The position numbers and the translations under genes were made by a program. From positions 1 through 64,000 of the forward strand of contig CANPUE010000009.1 in the NCBI GenBank assembly GCA_947577185.1: DNA of 64,000 nucleotides, given 5' to 3'. This document shows positions 43,121 to 52,380 of the stretch, in pieces. The notes under the pieces are model-generated. The model was not told the DNA's origin and did not search any database. It saw only the letters and a program-made list of their open reading frames with translations. This DNA is from an uncultured Lachnospiraceae bacterium. GTDB lineage: Bacteria; Bacillota; Clostridia; Lachnospirales; Lachnospiraceae. Numbering within the stretch: the first letter of the stretch is position 1; each line of letters opens with the position of its first letter.

Positions 43121-44251
43121 ATGATTTACCGTAATTTTCAGGAACTACAGTTATCGGCACTTGGATTGGGTGCTATGCGCCTGCCGCTCATTGATGGCAA
43201 TGATGCGGATATCGATTATGAGGCCGCTGCAGATATGGTTGCCTGCGCGATGGAACAGGGCGTTAACTACTATGATACGGCGTGGGGGTATCACAACGGA
43301 AACTCTGAACTTGTCATGGGAAAGGCGCTTGGCAGATACCCGCGCGAAAAATTTTACATAGCGGATAAATTTCCCGGATATGATCTTGCCAATATGCCGA
43401 AGGTGCAGGAGATTTTCGAAAAGCAGCTGGAAAAATGCGGCGTAGACTATTTTGACTTTTATCTGTTCCACAATGTGTGTGAGCTGAACATTGACGCCTA
43501 TCTGGATGAAAAGTATGGAATATTTGCGTATCTGATGGAGCAGAAGCGAAATGGAAGGATCAGGCATCTGGGTTTTTCAGCGCACGGGAGTTGTAAGGTC
43601 ATGAAGCGTTTTCTGGAAGCTTATGGGGAGCATATGGAGTTTTGCCAGATACAGGTTAATTATGTTGACTGGGCGTTTCAGGATGCGCAGGCAAAAGTGG
43701 AACTGCTGAGTTCATATCAGATTCCGGTCTGGGTCATGGAACCGCTGCGGGGAGGACGGCTGGCAAAGCTGCCCGAAAAGGATACAGAAAAGTTAAGAAA
43801 ACTGAGACCGGATGAAGGAATTCCTGCATGGGCATTCCGCTTCTTGCAGACGATTCCTGAGGTGACGATGATCCTTTCCGGCATGTCGGATTTAGAACAA
43901 TTAAAAGAAAATATTCATACATTTGAGACGGAGAAACCATTGACTAAAGAAGAGTGGGATGAGATGCTTTCCATTGCGGACGGTATGTTAAGCGGCAAAC
44001 TGCCCTGTACGGCCTGCCGATACTGCGTGAGCCACTGCCCGAAAGGACTCGACATCCCGGATCTTTTGAATCTCTATAATGAGCATAGCTTTACAGGAGG
44101 CGGATTCATTGCGCCGATGGCGCTGATGGCGGTGCCGCAGGAAAAACAGCCTTCTGCCTGCATAGGATGCAGAAGCTGCGAAAAGGTGTGCCCGCAGCAG
44201 ATCAAAATATCGGAGGCAATGTCCGATTTTACTGCTAAGATCAGCGGGTGA
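43121..44251 (+). CDS. aldo/keto reductase with ferredoxin domain
   Basis: A 376-residue protein; AGGAGGG places the start at 43121. An N-terminal aldo/keto reductase barrel (LGLGAMRLP, YDTAWGYHNGNSE, HNVCELN, GFSAHGS) is followed from about residue 290 by a ferredoxin-like part with two Cys clusters, CTACRYCVSHCPKG and CIGCRSCEKVCPQQ, for two [4Fe-4S] centres. This architecture is common in anaerobes, where ferredoxin-linked electrons may replace NADPH. The substrate is unknown. Confidence 0.9.
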   Translation: MIYRNFQELQLSALGLGAMRLPLIDGNDADIDYEAAADMVACAMEQGVNYYDTAWGYHNGNSELVMGKALGRYPREKFYIADKFPGYDLANMPKVQEIFEKQLEKCGVDYFDFYLFHNVCELNIDAYLDEKYGIFAYLMEQKRNGRIRHLGFSAHGSCKVMKRFLEAYGEHMEFCQIQVNYVDWAFQDAQAKVELLSSYQIPVWVMEPLRGGRLAKLPEKDTEKLRKLRPDEGIPAWAFRFLQTIPEVTMILSGMSDLEQLKENIHTFETEKPLTKEEWDEMLSIADGMLSGKLPCTACRYCVSHCPKGLDIPDLLNLYNEHSFTGGGFIAPMALMAVPQEKQPSACIGCRSCEKVCPQQIKISEAMSDFTAKISG

Positions 44252-44280
44252 TCCGGATAACGTGACCAGATTTTCAGATA

Positions 44281-44325
44281 AAAGAAACAGCTGAGGAGAA
44301 ACGCTTTTTGGCTGTTTCTTTTTGA
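44281..44325 (+). terminator. Rho-independent terminator
   Basis: AAAGAAACAGC (44281-44291) pairs with GCTGTTTCTTT (44311-44321), followed by TT. It ends the aldo/keto reductase transcript. Confidence 0.75.
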
Positions 44326-44333
44326 ACACCAGA

Positions 44334-44374
44334 GTAGAGCCGGATATCCTGCTCTCTGCTCTGACATGGAGGAT
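44334..44374 (+). repeat. Dispersed mini-element, short copy
   Basis: It contains AGAGCCGG-ATAT and CTGCTCTGACATGGA, the two ends of the element at 63184-63272, with the middle missing. The right end supplies sequence next to the ribosome site of the TSUP gene. Confidence 0.5.
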
Positions 44375-44378
44375 TGAA

Positions 44379-45149
44379 ATGATACTGAAATTAGCAGTTT
44401 GTTTTATAGCAGGGATCGGTGCGGGACTGGGAACCGGGTTTGCGGGCATGAGTGCGGCAGCAGTCATCAGCCCGATGCTGATAACTTTTTTGGGATTTCC
44501 CGCCTATGAGGCAGTTGGCATTGCGCTGGCGAGCGATGTGCTGGCAAGCGCGGTCAGCGCGTATACATATGGAAAAAATAAGAACCTGGATGTCCGCAAC
44601 GGGCTTGTGATGATGATCATGGTTCTGTCTTTTACCCTGATCGGAAGTTTTGCGGCGAGCCGTGTTCCAAATACGACGATGGGCAGTTTTTCCGTATTCA
44701 TGACTCTGCTTTTGGGGATCAAATTCATCGTGAAACCGGTCATGACGACGAAAGAGGCCATGAATGAAGTAAACGGCAGGAAACGGATTATCCAGTCGAT
44801 AATCAGCGGGATGATCGTCGGATTCATCTGTGGTTTCATCGGTGCCGGAGGCGGTATGATGATGCTGCTTATCCTGACAGGCGTACTGGGGTATGAACTG
44901 AAAACGGCAGTCGGGACGAGTGTATTTATTATGGCGTTCACAGCATTGACCGGATCGATCAGCCATTTTGTCATTGGCGGCATGCCGGATTTGTGGTGTC
45001 TGCTTTTCTGTATGGCTTCGACGCTTCTGTGGGCAAGGATTGCAGCCAGGTTTGCCAATAAGGCAGACGCCGTAGTACTAAACCGGGCGACGGGCGTTGT
45101 ACTTGCTCTTTTAGGAGCGGCGATTCTTGCGGTTAATACTTTTCAATAA
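44379..45149 (+). CDS. TSUP (TauE/SafE) family permease
   Basis: A 256-residue membrane protein with about eight helices and the two TSUP half-motifs GAGLGTGFAGMSAAAVISP and GFICGFIGAGGGMMML. GGAGG 7 nt before ATG 44379 sets the start. The family exports or imports sulfite, sulfoacetate and other small organic or sulfur anions. The neighbours give no hint of the substrate. Confidence 0.88.
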   Translation: MILKLAVCFIAGIGAGLGTGFAGMSAAAVISPMLITFLGFPAYEAVGIALASDVLASAVSAYTYGKNKNLDVRNGLVMMIMVLSFTLIGSFAASRVPNTTMGSFSVFMTLLLGIKFIVKPVMTTKEAMNEVNGRKRIIQSIISGMIVGFICGFIGAGGGMMMLLILTGVLGYELKTAVGTSVFIMAFTALTGSISHFVIGGMPDLWCLLFCMASTLLWARIAARFANKADAVVLNRATGVVLALLGAAILAVNTFQ

Positions 45150-45168
45150 CAGTTTTCTGTGATATAAT
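45140..45168 (+). promoter_or_regulatory. Sigma-A promoter
   Basis: TTTTCA (45140-45145), 17 nt, TATAAT (45163-45168). It begins in the last codons of the TSUP gene and serves the isomerase gene at 45255. Confidence 0.7.
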
Positions 45169-45254
45169 GGGCGCTGTCGGGCAGTGTGTGCCTGTGGATA
45201 CGGCGCAGACAGGAAACATTAATACCGCACGCCGGGAAAGGAACATAAGTTAAA

Positions 45255-46409
45255 ATGGCAGATAATAAGAGAAATAAAACCGAGACAAAAACCAATATGA
45301 GCAAGAGCAAGGCAAAACGCGAGGCACGCAAAAAGCAGCTGCAAAAGGAGCAGAAGCAGAAACGGATTTCCGGAATCATTTCGATCACGGCGGCGGCAGT
45401 GCTTGCGGCAGCGCTCGTCTTCGTTGTGGGCAGACAGATCTATATTCTGTCGATCAGGACGACACCGAGTCAGGATTTCGGCGCCGGACTGTCTGTGGAC
45501 GGCAGGATAGAAGGCGTTACCGCATTGGACATGGTCACACTTCCAGATTATGAGAATATCTCCGTACCCGAAGAAGAAGTTGCCGCAACCACGGAAGAGG
45601 TCGACAACAGAATCAATTCTGTTCTTTCTTCCTATAAAGAACTCAATGAGGATAAGAACCTTGTCATCGCGGACGGCGACGAGGTAAACATTGATTTTGC
45701 AGGAACGGTCGACGGCACAGCGTTTGACGGCGGCCAGGCGGAAGACTACGCGCTTACGATCGGTTCCGGGAGCTTTATTGACGATTTCGAGCAGCAGCTT
45801 ATCGGACACAAACCGGGAGAGAATGTGACGATAGAGGTTACATTTCCGGACGATTACAGAAATGCAGAAATGGCGGGCAAAGATGCAAGTTTCGCAGTTA
45901 CCGTTAACGGGATCATGGTGACGCCTGAACTGACTGATGAATTTGTGGCTGAGAACCTGGCACAGAGCGAAGGTGTGTCGACGGCACAGGAGTACCGTGC
46001 AAAGGTGGAAAATGACTTTTATGAGAGCCATCTGACAAATTATCTGACAAAGTATATTGTAGAGAATACCACGGTAAACACATATCCAAATGACTATGTA
46101 AAAGCGGTAAAATCACTCTTAAAATATTCGGACAGCATGACATCGACCCAAATCGACGATGAGATCGCTTATGAGAAAGAACTGACGGCGCGTGCAAAAG
46201 AAAATGTGAAGAGCGATCTCGCCTATCAGGCAGTCTTTGAAAAAGCGGGACTTACCTTTGACGTAGAAGCATATTTTGCCGATCTCGCGGCACAAAGCGG
46301 AGAAGACTATGTAAACAGCCTCAAAGAATATTATGGGCAGGCCTATCTGGCGCAGAGCCAGATCAGACAGCTTGTGACCGATTATCTGGCGCAGCTGTAT
46401 CGTTCTTAA
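45255..46409 (+). CDS. membrane-anchored trigger-factor-like PPIase
   Basis: A 384-residue protein: a strongly basic Lys/Gln-rich cytoplasmic start (1-37), one membrane helix (38-62), then an external part. An FKBP-type isomerase domain occupies about 135-215 (GDEVNIDFAGTVDGTAFDGG, IGHKPGENVTIEVTFP) and a helical trigger-factor C-terminal-like region about 220-384. It lacks the ribosome-binding N domain of true trigger factor. It probably folds secreted proteins outside the membrane, like PrsA. Own promoter; no operon partner. Confidence 0.85.
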   Translation: MADNKRNKTETKTNMSKSKAKREARKKQLQKEQKQKRISGIISITAAAVLAAALVFVVGRQIYILSIRTTPSQDFGAGLSVDGRIEGVTALDMVTLPDYENISVPEEEVAATTEEVDNRINSVLSSYKELNEDKNLVIADGDEVNIDFAGTVDGTAFDGGQAEDYALTIGSGSFIDDFEQQLIGHKPGENVTIEVTFPDDYRNAEMAGKDASFAVTVNGIMVTPELTDEFVAENLAQSEGVSTAQEYRAKVENDFYESHLTNYLTKYIVENTTVNTYPNDYVKAVKSLLKYSDSMTSTQIDDEIAYEKELTARAKENVKSDLAYQAVFEKAGLTFDVEAYFADLAAQSGEDYVNSLKEYYGQAYLAQSQIRQLVTDYLAQLYRS

Positions 46410-46507
46410 AAGCCTGTGATTAAAAAATCGAAACTGAGAACCGATTGCCTGTATTTTGGCAGTCATGTTATATTATCTGTAGTATCACAAAATCTGGAGG
46501 AAATCAT

Positions 46508-46948
46508 ATGGCGGAAGCACACAAAAAGGGATTGGATGCCGCATTGGTAGAAGAGGATTTGGGAAACTGCTGCAGAAACGAAGCAGTATGCGGCCAGTGC
46601 CAGAAAGAAAACTGTACGATCGGCTATGCAAAGGAATGTATCAGGAACTATCAGGAAGTGCCGAAAAAAGAAGTGAATAACGGCATGGAACGGATACCGA
46701 CAACAGATTTCAAAATGTTTGACGAGGCGGAGCTGGAAATGGCGATTGCCCATATTCTCAAAGAATGCAAGGACTGTAAGGAAGACCATACGGACAACTG
46801 TATCATCAACGTGATCCGAAGCTGCTATGAAGTGGGACTGTTGGGTGATGTACAGCCGTATGAAGGCAGTGCCCTGCAGTACCTGATGTATTTAAAAGAG
46901 AACTTTCCGGAGAAATCTCTGCGGATCGCAGGCGTCTACAGGAGCTGA
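46508..46948 (+). CDS. conserved Cys-rich protein, unknown
   Basis: A 146-residue cytoplasmic protein; GGAGG 7 nt before ATG 46508. The first part has closely spaced cysteines (NCCRNEAVCGQCQKENC, then AKEC) and a second group near 92-105 (ECKDCKEDHTDNC), enough for a metal or Fe-S site. Similar proteins occur in Lachnospiraceae as far as I recall, without a named function. The spacing resembles no ferredoxin pattern. It is a single gene ending at a strong terminator. Confidence 0.7.
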   Translation: MAEAHKKGLDAALVEEDLGNCCRNEAVCGQCQKENCTIGYAKECIRNYQEVPKKEVNNGMERIPTTDFKMFDEAELEMAIAHILKECKDCKEDHTDNCIINVIRSCYEVGLLGDVQPYEGSALQYLMYLKENFPEKSLRIAGVYRS

Positions 46949-46985
46949 AGATGCACAGAGAGGCTTTATAAACCTGACTCAAAAC

Positions 46986-47025
46986 AGGGTGCAGCGTCTG
47001 TTGAATAAGACCTGCACCCTTTTGA
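46986..47025 (+). terminator. Rho-independent terminator
   Basis: AGGGTGCAG (46986-46994) pairs perfectly with CTGCACCCT (47012-47020), followed by TTT. Confidence 0.8.
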
Positions 47026-47251
47026 TCTGCGCCGGGAATGTGCCTGAGTTATGTTTCAAACTATAAAAATAAAAGATTTTTTAACCGCGAATTTGCGCCG
47101 ACGCCGATAGTGTCCTGGCTTCAAAGTTCACAGGCTGAGAGAAAAATAAAGAGCTTCTTCAGGCAATAAAATAGAGTTCTCAAAGGTTCTCAAAATATTT
47201 GAAAATCAAATAATCGCCAAACCCCCGATTTTACTGAGGATTCAGCGATTT
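47026..47251 (+). other. non-coding stretch, repeat-like fragment
   Basis: No gene is seen. Bases 47073-47095 (AAAGATTTTTTAACCG and AATTTG) resemble 63163-63186, which borders the dispersed mini-element, so this may be a decayed copy of that neighbourhood. Confidence 0.4.
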
Positions 47252-47306
47252 TAACTACTGCTGGTAGTGGGACAGTTGAACAGGTTCAAGTCCCGGCCAG
47301 ATTCGT
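47252..47306 (-). pseudogene. tRNA remnants beside tRNA-Leu
   Basis: Bases 47252-47273 repeat the 3' end of the adjacent tRNA-Leu plus flank (compare 47311-47332: 19 of 22 identical). On the other strand, GGTTCAAGTCCCGGCCAG at 47283-47300 looks like a tRNA T-arm and 3' acceptor. Duplicated tRNA 3' ends are typical traces of integration or recombination. Confidence 0.5.
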
Positions 47307-47317
47307 ACTTTAGTTAC

Positions 47318-47400
47318 TGCTGGTGGTGGGACTTGAACCCACACGTGGTTGCCCACAACAGATTTTGAGTCTGCCTCGTCTGCCATTCCGACACACCAGC
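47318..47400 (-). tRNA. tRNA-Leu (CAA)
   Basis: The minus strand gives an 83-nt class II tRNA: acceptor GCTGGTG with CACCAGC, discriminator A, anticodon stem CAGA/TCTG with loop CTCAAAA (anticodon CAA, reading UUG), a long variable arm (TGTGGGCAACCACG), and a T-arm with GTTCAAGTC. CCA is not encoded. Confidence 0.93.
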
Positions 47401-47576
47401 ATTTCATGTAACAGCCGTGTTTAATAATATCATATTTGTTTCTGAATAGCAAGTACAAATTTATTTTTCTTTTTTCTCCCAAAATCTATACAAAATGTCA
47501 AAAATGTGATATCTTTGTAAAGAAATGAAATAATTTCGTAACAAATGACGCAAAAAAGAAAAACGGGAGAGAACAG

Positions 47577-49055
47577 ATGAGCAAAATCGGAAGGGTTTGT
47601 AAGAGAATGACGGCATTTGTACTTGCCGGACTATTGGCATTGGCGCCGGTACAGACGGCACGGGCGGCAAATGCAGGCAATGCGATTGCAAGGGGGATTG
47701 ACGTATCAAAACACAACGGCGCGATCAATTGGGGCAGTGTCGCGTCTTCAGGCATTTCATTTGCATTTATTAAAGTGGGCAGTGCAAAGTCGGGCATGGA
47801 TCCTTATTTTGATGCGAACATACGCGGCGCGCAGGCAGCGGGGATCAAGACCGGCGTATACATATATTCATATGCCTCTACGGTAGAGCAGGCGAAGAAT
47901 GAGGCGGATATGGTGGTCGGATGGCTGGAAAATTATACAGTAAGTTATCCGGTCGTTTATGATGTGGAAGATACCTGCCATAAAGGGATGAGTCAGGCAC
48001 AGCTTCAGGCGTTGATTGATACGTTCTGTCAGACGGTTTCAGCGGCCGGATATTATCCGATGGTATATTCGAGCAAGAACTGGTTCAACCAGAAGATTGG
48101 CAATGTGAATTACGATAAATGGGTGGCGCAGTATGCGGACAATCTGGAGTATAATGGAGCTTCTTTCTGGCAGAGTACTTCGCACGGCAGCGTGGCAGGT
48201 GTCAATACAAGGGTTGATATCAATTATCAGTTTAAAGATTTTTCTTCTTTGATCATTTCAGACGGTTTTCTTGACAGGAATGGTCAGACGATGTTTTTTG
48301 CAGGGTATAAGATGCAGCGCGGCTGGGTGAATCACAATGAGACAAGATATTATCTGAATGAAAACGGGCATCTGCAGAGGAACTGCTGGTTTAGCGATGA
48401 AAGCGGAATGTATTATCTGACGGCAGACGGAAGCGTGGCAAGAGGACAGGCCGACGTGGAAGGACAGCAGTATTATTTTGACGGAAACGGTGTCAGGCTG
48501 ACCGGGTGGGTGAATCTCGAGAACGGCAGATTTTATTACGCGCCTGATACGGGAGTGATGCAGCATGGCTGGTTCAGTGACGAGAGCGGCACTTACTTTT
48601 TGACGGAAAACGGCGATGTGGCAAGAGGACAGGTGACGCTGGAAGGCCAGGAATTTTATTTTGATGCAAACGGCGCCAGACAGACAGGCTGGCTGGATCT
48701 GGAAAACGGCAGATTCTATTATGCACCTGATACCGGTCTGATGCAGCACGGCTGGTTTAGCGATGAAAGCGGTACTTATTATTTCTCTACGCATGACGGC
48801 CATATGTTAGTCAGCGATGTAGAAATAGAAGGCGTTAATTATTATTTTGGCGATAACGGCGTGATGCAGACAGGCATTGTGGCGAAGCCGGATGGAAAGC
48901 AGTATTTTTATGACGAGACAGGCGCACAGGTTATCAATCAGGCTTTCACGATCGAGGGCGCACCATATCAGGCAGATGCACAGGGTGTGATTGCACCGGC
49001 AGCGGTGGAGACGGAAGAAACCGTGCCTGCTGAGTCTGCGGTATCACAGCAGTAG
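47577..49055 (+). CDS. secreted GH25 lysozyme with binding repeats
   Basis: A 492-residue secreted muramidase. Signal peptide to about residue 31 (VQTARAAN). GH25 domain about 37-225: GIDVSKHNGAINW holds the first catalytic Asp, YPVVYDVEDTC the catalytic Asp-Val-Glu, with DINYQF at the end. Residues about 235-465 are CW/choline-binding-like repeats (GWFSDESGTYYF, GRFYYAPDTG), two of them nearly identical over about 60 residues. It hydrolyses peptidoglycan and attaches to the wall through the repeats. A Glu-rich tail closes the protein. Confidence 0.92.
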   Translation: MSKIGRVCKRMTAFVLAGLLALAPVQTARAANAGNAIARGIDVSKHNGAINWGSVASSGISFAFIKVGSAKSGMDPYFDANIRGAQAAGIKTGVYIYSYASTVEQAKNEADMVVGWLENYTVSYPVVYDVEDTCHKGMSQAQLQALIDTFCQTVSAAGYYPMVYSSKNWFNQKIGNVNYDKWVAQYADNLEYNGASFWQSTSHGSVAGVNTRVDINYQFKDFSSLIISDGFLDRNGQTMFFAGYKMQRGWVNHNETRYYLNENGHLQRNCWFSDESGMYYLTADGSVARGQADVEGQQYYFDGNGVRLTGWVNLENGRFYYAPDTGVMQHGWFSDESGTYFLTENGDVARGQVTLEGQEFYFDANGARQTGWLDLENGRFYYAPDTGLMQHGWFSDESGTYYFSTHDGHMLVSDVEIEGVNYYFGDNGVMQTGIVAKPDGKQYFYDETGAQVINQAFTIEGAPYQADAQGVIAPAAVETEETVPAESAVSQQ

Positions 49056-49102
49056 AATAAAAAAGACAGCGGATGAAAAAACAGACCGCAGAATGAAGAG
49101 GT

Positions 49103-49139
49103 AAAAATGACATTTTCATAAGAAAGTGTCATTTTTTTC
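49103..49139 (+). terminator. Rho-independent terminator
   Basis: AAAAATGACATTTT (49103-49116) pairs with AAAGTGTCATTTTT from 49123, ending in a T-run. It ends the lysozyme transcript. Confidence 0.8.
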
Positions 49140-49212
49140 TTTGCCACTTTGCAAAGGATAGCGATTTGGTATATAATAAAAGCTGTATGGCTTGGTCCGA
49201 AAGGGTAACGAT

Positions 49213-49536
49213 ATGAATTGTAAAGAAGAGGAAAAAAAGATTCCGGCGTTTTTGCAGGACGATTTAAGCTTCAAAGACCTGGAACAGTTCATAGAGCATA
49301 TAGAAGAATGTCCGGAGTGCAAAGAAGAACTCACGATCCAGTTTCTGGTATCAGAAGGACTCGAACGGCTGGAAGCGGGCCAGAGTTTTAATCTTCAGAA
49401 GGCCCTGTCGGCAAGGCTGGAGGAGGCGAAGCACCAGATCAGGGTCCGCCTGTGGCTGCTGCACACGCTGCTTTGCCTTGAGACTGCGGTGGCTGCAGCG
49501 ATTGTGATCGCCTTAATTATCGTATTCCGTTTATAA
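49213..49536 (+). CDS. small zinc-finger (anti-sigma-like) membrane protein
   Basis: A 107-residue protein from ATG 49213 (AAAGGG 7 nt upstream). The N-terminal part has the zf-HC2 pattern of anti-sigma factors, FIEHIEECPECKEEL (H...C..C), with an earlier Cys at residue 3. A single membrane helix lies at about 82-104. No sigma factor gene is adjacent, so a regulatory role is only inferred. It is followed 67 nt later by polA. Confidence 0.65.
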   Translation: MNCKEEEKKIPAFLQDDLSFKDLEQFIEHIEECPECKEELTIQFLVSEGLERLEAGQSFNLQKALSARLEEAKHQIRVRLWLLHTLLCLETAVAAAIVIALIIVFRL

Positions 49537-49603
49537 AGCTGTCTGTGCGGACAAACTGAAAGAAACTGTAAGAGCCGTTTTTGGCGGCGGAATGAGAGGA
49601 AAA

Positions 49604-52333
49604 ATGGATCAAAAACTTGTTTTAATAGACGGACACAGTATTTTAAACAGAGCCTTTTATGGAGTGCCGGATCTGACGAATGCACAGGGACTTCACACCA
49701 ATGCGGTTTACGGGTTTTTGAATATTATGTTCAAGATTCTTGAAGAAGAAGCGCCGGATTATCTGGTGGTGGCGTTTGATGTCCATGCGCCGACGTTCCG
49801 GCACGAGATCTATAAAGAATATAAAGGGACAAGAAAACCGATGCCGGAGGAACTGCGGGAACAGGTGCCTGTGATGAAAAAAATGCTGCAGGCAATGAAT
49901 ATATGCATCATGGAGCAGGCAGGATTAGAGGCGGACGACATTCTCGGGACACTTGCGTACCGCGCACAGAAGGAAGGATTTGAGGTCGCGCTTGTATCCG
50001 GAGACAGAGACCTTTTGCAGATTGCCACAGAGCATATTAAGATCCGTATCCCTAAGACGAAAGGCGGCAGGACGGAGATAGAAGATTATTATGCGGCCGA
50101 TGTGCAGGCCAAATATCAGGTGACACCACGGCAGTTCATTGATCTGAAAGCGCTTATGGGCGATACGTCGGACAATATTCCGGGTGTGCCAAAAGTAGGC
50201 GAGAAGACGGCTTCTGAACTGATGGTGAAATTTGGTTCGTTGGATAATATTTATGCCAATATCGATCAGGTGTCCAAAAAATCGATCAGAGAATCGCTCC
50301 AGAACAATAAGGAACTGGCGGATTTGAGCAAAGTACTGGCGACGATCAATGTCAACAGTGAACTGGATTTCTCTTTTGATATGGCCCGGATCACAAATTT
50401 TTATACAGAGGAAGCATATATATTATGTAAACAGCTTGAGTTTAAAAATCTTTTATCCCGCTTTGAAAAAGAGGCGGCGCCGGTGAACAGTCAGGCGGAA
50501 TATTTTAAGGCGCTCACAGAACTTTCAGAAACAGAGGCTGTTTTTACAAAACTGGAGAAGCTTTGCAAAGAGACCACAGGCGGATATGAGATCGGGCTTG
50601 CCCTCTTTCGTGACGACGGAAAGAAAGGGGAGTGCGTCGGTGCAGCCCTGGCACTTTCCGAAAAGGAAATATATTTTGTTGCCTGTCAGGGGTTTGTCAC
50701 AAAGCAGTATCTTGCGGGAAAACTGACAGGGATTCAGAAGACCGGATTATGTAAACTTGACGTCTGCGATATCAAGCAGATTTATGATATGATAGAAGAC
50801 AGAGATCAGGGACACGCGGCGTCAGATGCGGCAGGCGGCGGGGATGTGATGACGCCTTTTGAAGAGAAAAGATATTTTGATATCCTTCTGGCGGCGTACC
50901 TCCTGAATCCGTTAAAGAACGATTATGATACGGAGACGATCGCTGCTGAGCACCTTGATTTGATGCTGCCGGATAAAAAGCAGGTCTGCGGAAAGGCCTC
51001 GTATTTGCAGACGATGGAAGAAAAACCGCAGGAATTGAGAGATTTCGCCTGTTTTCAGGCTTATGTCTGTCTGAGGGCGGCACAGGTCTTAAAAAAGAAG
51101 CTGGAAGAGCAGGGAATGCTGCGTCTGCTCTATGAGATAGAGATGCCGTTGACAAAAGTCTTAGCTGATATGGAGGAGTACGGGATCAGCGTACGCCCGG
51201 ACGAGCTGAAAGCTTACGGAGAGGCGCTCACAGGCAGGATTGCACAGCTGGAGCAGTCCATCTGCGAACAGGCGGGCGTACAGTTCAATATCAATTCGCC
51301 CAAACAGTTGGGCGAGGTTCTTTTTGAGAAGATGGGGATTTCCGGAGGCAAAAAGACAAAGACCGGATATTCCACAGCAGCGGATATTCTTGAAAAGCTG
51401 GCGCCGGATTATCCGATTGTCTCGGATATTCTGGAATACAGAGGACTTGCTAAATTAAAATCAACTTATGCGGACGGTCTGGCGGCATATATTGATGAGG
51501 GGAACCGGATTCATTCTACGTTTAACCAGACGATTACGGCCACCGGCAGGATCAGTTCCACGGAGCCGAATTTACAGAATATCCCGATCAGGATGGAACT
51601 TGGCAGGAAGATCCGAAAAGTATTTGTCCCGGCGGACGGCTATCTGTTTATGGATGCGGATTATTCGCAGATCGAGCTGCGTGTGCTGGCGCATATGTCT
51701 GATGATAAACAGTTGATAGAAGCTTATCAGATGGATCAGGACATTCACAGGATCACAGCCTCAAAAGTATTCCACACGCCGTTTGAGGAAGTGACCGACT
51801 TACAGCGCAGAAATGCAAAGGCCGTGAATTTCGGCATCGTATATGGCATCAGTTCTTTCGGGTTGAGCCAGGATCTGAGTATTTCCAGAAAAGAGGCGGC
51901 CGAATATATTGAGCAGTACTTTGCGACCTATCCGGGCATCAAAAGTTTTCTGGACAGACTGGTAGCAGATGCGAAAACGCTTGGTTATGCGGAGACGATG
52001 TTCGGCAGAAGAAGACCGGTCCCGGAACTGACCTCAGGTAATTTTATGCAGCGTTCTTTCGGGGAGCGTGTGGCCATGAATTCTCCGATACAGGGAACAG
52101 CCGCAGATATTATCAAACTTGCGATGATCCATGTATGGGCAAGGCTGAAACGCGAAGGACTTTCTTCCCGGCTGATTTTACAGGTGCATGATGAATTACT
52201 GATCGAGACGCTTGCATCAGAGGAAGAGCAGGTGCGAAAAATTCTGACAGAAGAGATGCAGAATGCGGCGAAGCTGTCCGTGGCGCTGGAGATCGATCTG
52301 CATACGGGCATGACCTGGTATGATGCGAAATAA
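49604..52333 (+). CDS. polA: DNA polymerase I
   Basis: A 909-residue family A polymerase. A 5'-3' exonuclease domain (about 1-290, LIDGHSILNRAFYG, GDRDLLQIA, GDTSDNIPGVPKVG), a middle 3'-5' exonuclease-like domain that has lost the clear acidic motif, and a polymerase domain with motifs A (FMDADYSQIELRVLAH), B (RRNAKAVNFGIVYG) and C (LQVHDELLIE). It acts in repair and Okazaki fragment processing. ATG 49604 follows GAGG; ATG 49592 is possible. coaE follows 47 nt later. Confidence 0.95.
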   Translation: MDQKLVLIDGHSILNRAFYGVPDLTNAQGLHTNAVYGFLNIMFKILEEEAPDYLVVAFDVHAPTFRHEIYKEYKGTRKPMPEELREQVPVMKKMLQAMNICIMEQAGLEADDILGTLAYRAQKEGFEVALVSGDRDLLQIATEHIKIRIPKTKGGRTEIEDYYAADVQAKYQVTPRQFIDLKALMGDTSDNIPGVPKVGEKTASELMVKFGSLDNIYANIDQVSKKSIRESLQNNKELADLSKVLATINVNSELDFSFDMARITNFYTEEAYILCKQLEFKNLLSRFEKEAAPVNSQAEYFKALTELSETEAVFTKLEKLCKETTGGYEIGLALFRDDGKKGECVGAALALSEKEIYFVACQGFVTKQYLAGKLTGIQKTGLCKLDVCDIKQIYDMIEDRDQGHAASDAAGGGDVMTPFEEKRYFDILLAAYLLNPLKNDYDTETIAAEHLDLMLPDKKQVCGKASYLQTMEEKPQELRDFACFQAYVCLRAAQVLKKKLEEQGMLRLLYEIEMPLTKVLADMEEYGISVRPDELKAYGEALTGRIAQLEQSICEQAGVQFNINSPKQLGEVLFEKMGISGGKKTKTGYSTAADILEKLAPDYPIVSDILEYRGLAKLKSTYADGLAAYIDEGNRIHSTFNQTITATGRISSTEPNLQNIPIRMELGRKIRKVFVPADGYLFMDADYSQIELRVLAHMSDDKQLIEAYQMDQDIHRITASKVFHTPFEEVTDLQRRNAKAVNFGIVYGISSFGLSQDLSISRKEAAEYIEQYFATYPGIKSFLDRLVADAKTLGYAETMFGRRRPVPELTSGNFMQRSFGERVAMNSPIQGTAADIIKLAMIHVWARLKREGLSSRLILQVHDELLIETLASEEEQVRKILTEEMQNAAKLSVALEIDLHTGMTWYDAK

Positions 52334-52380
52334 TTTTATGACTTTGACGCAGCTTGTCTGCTGGAACGGGTGGGGTAAAA

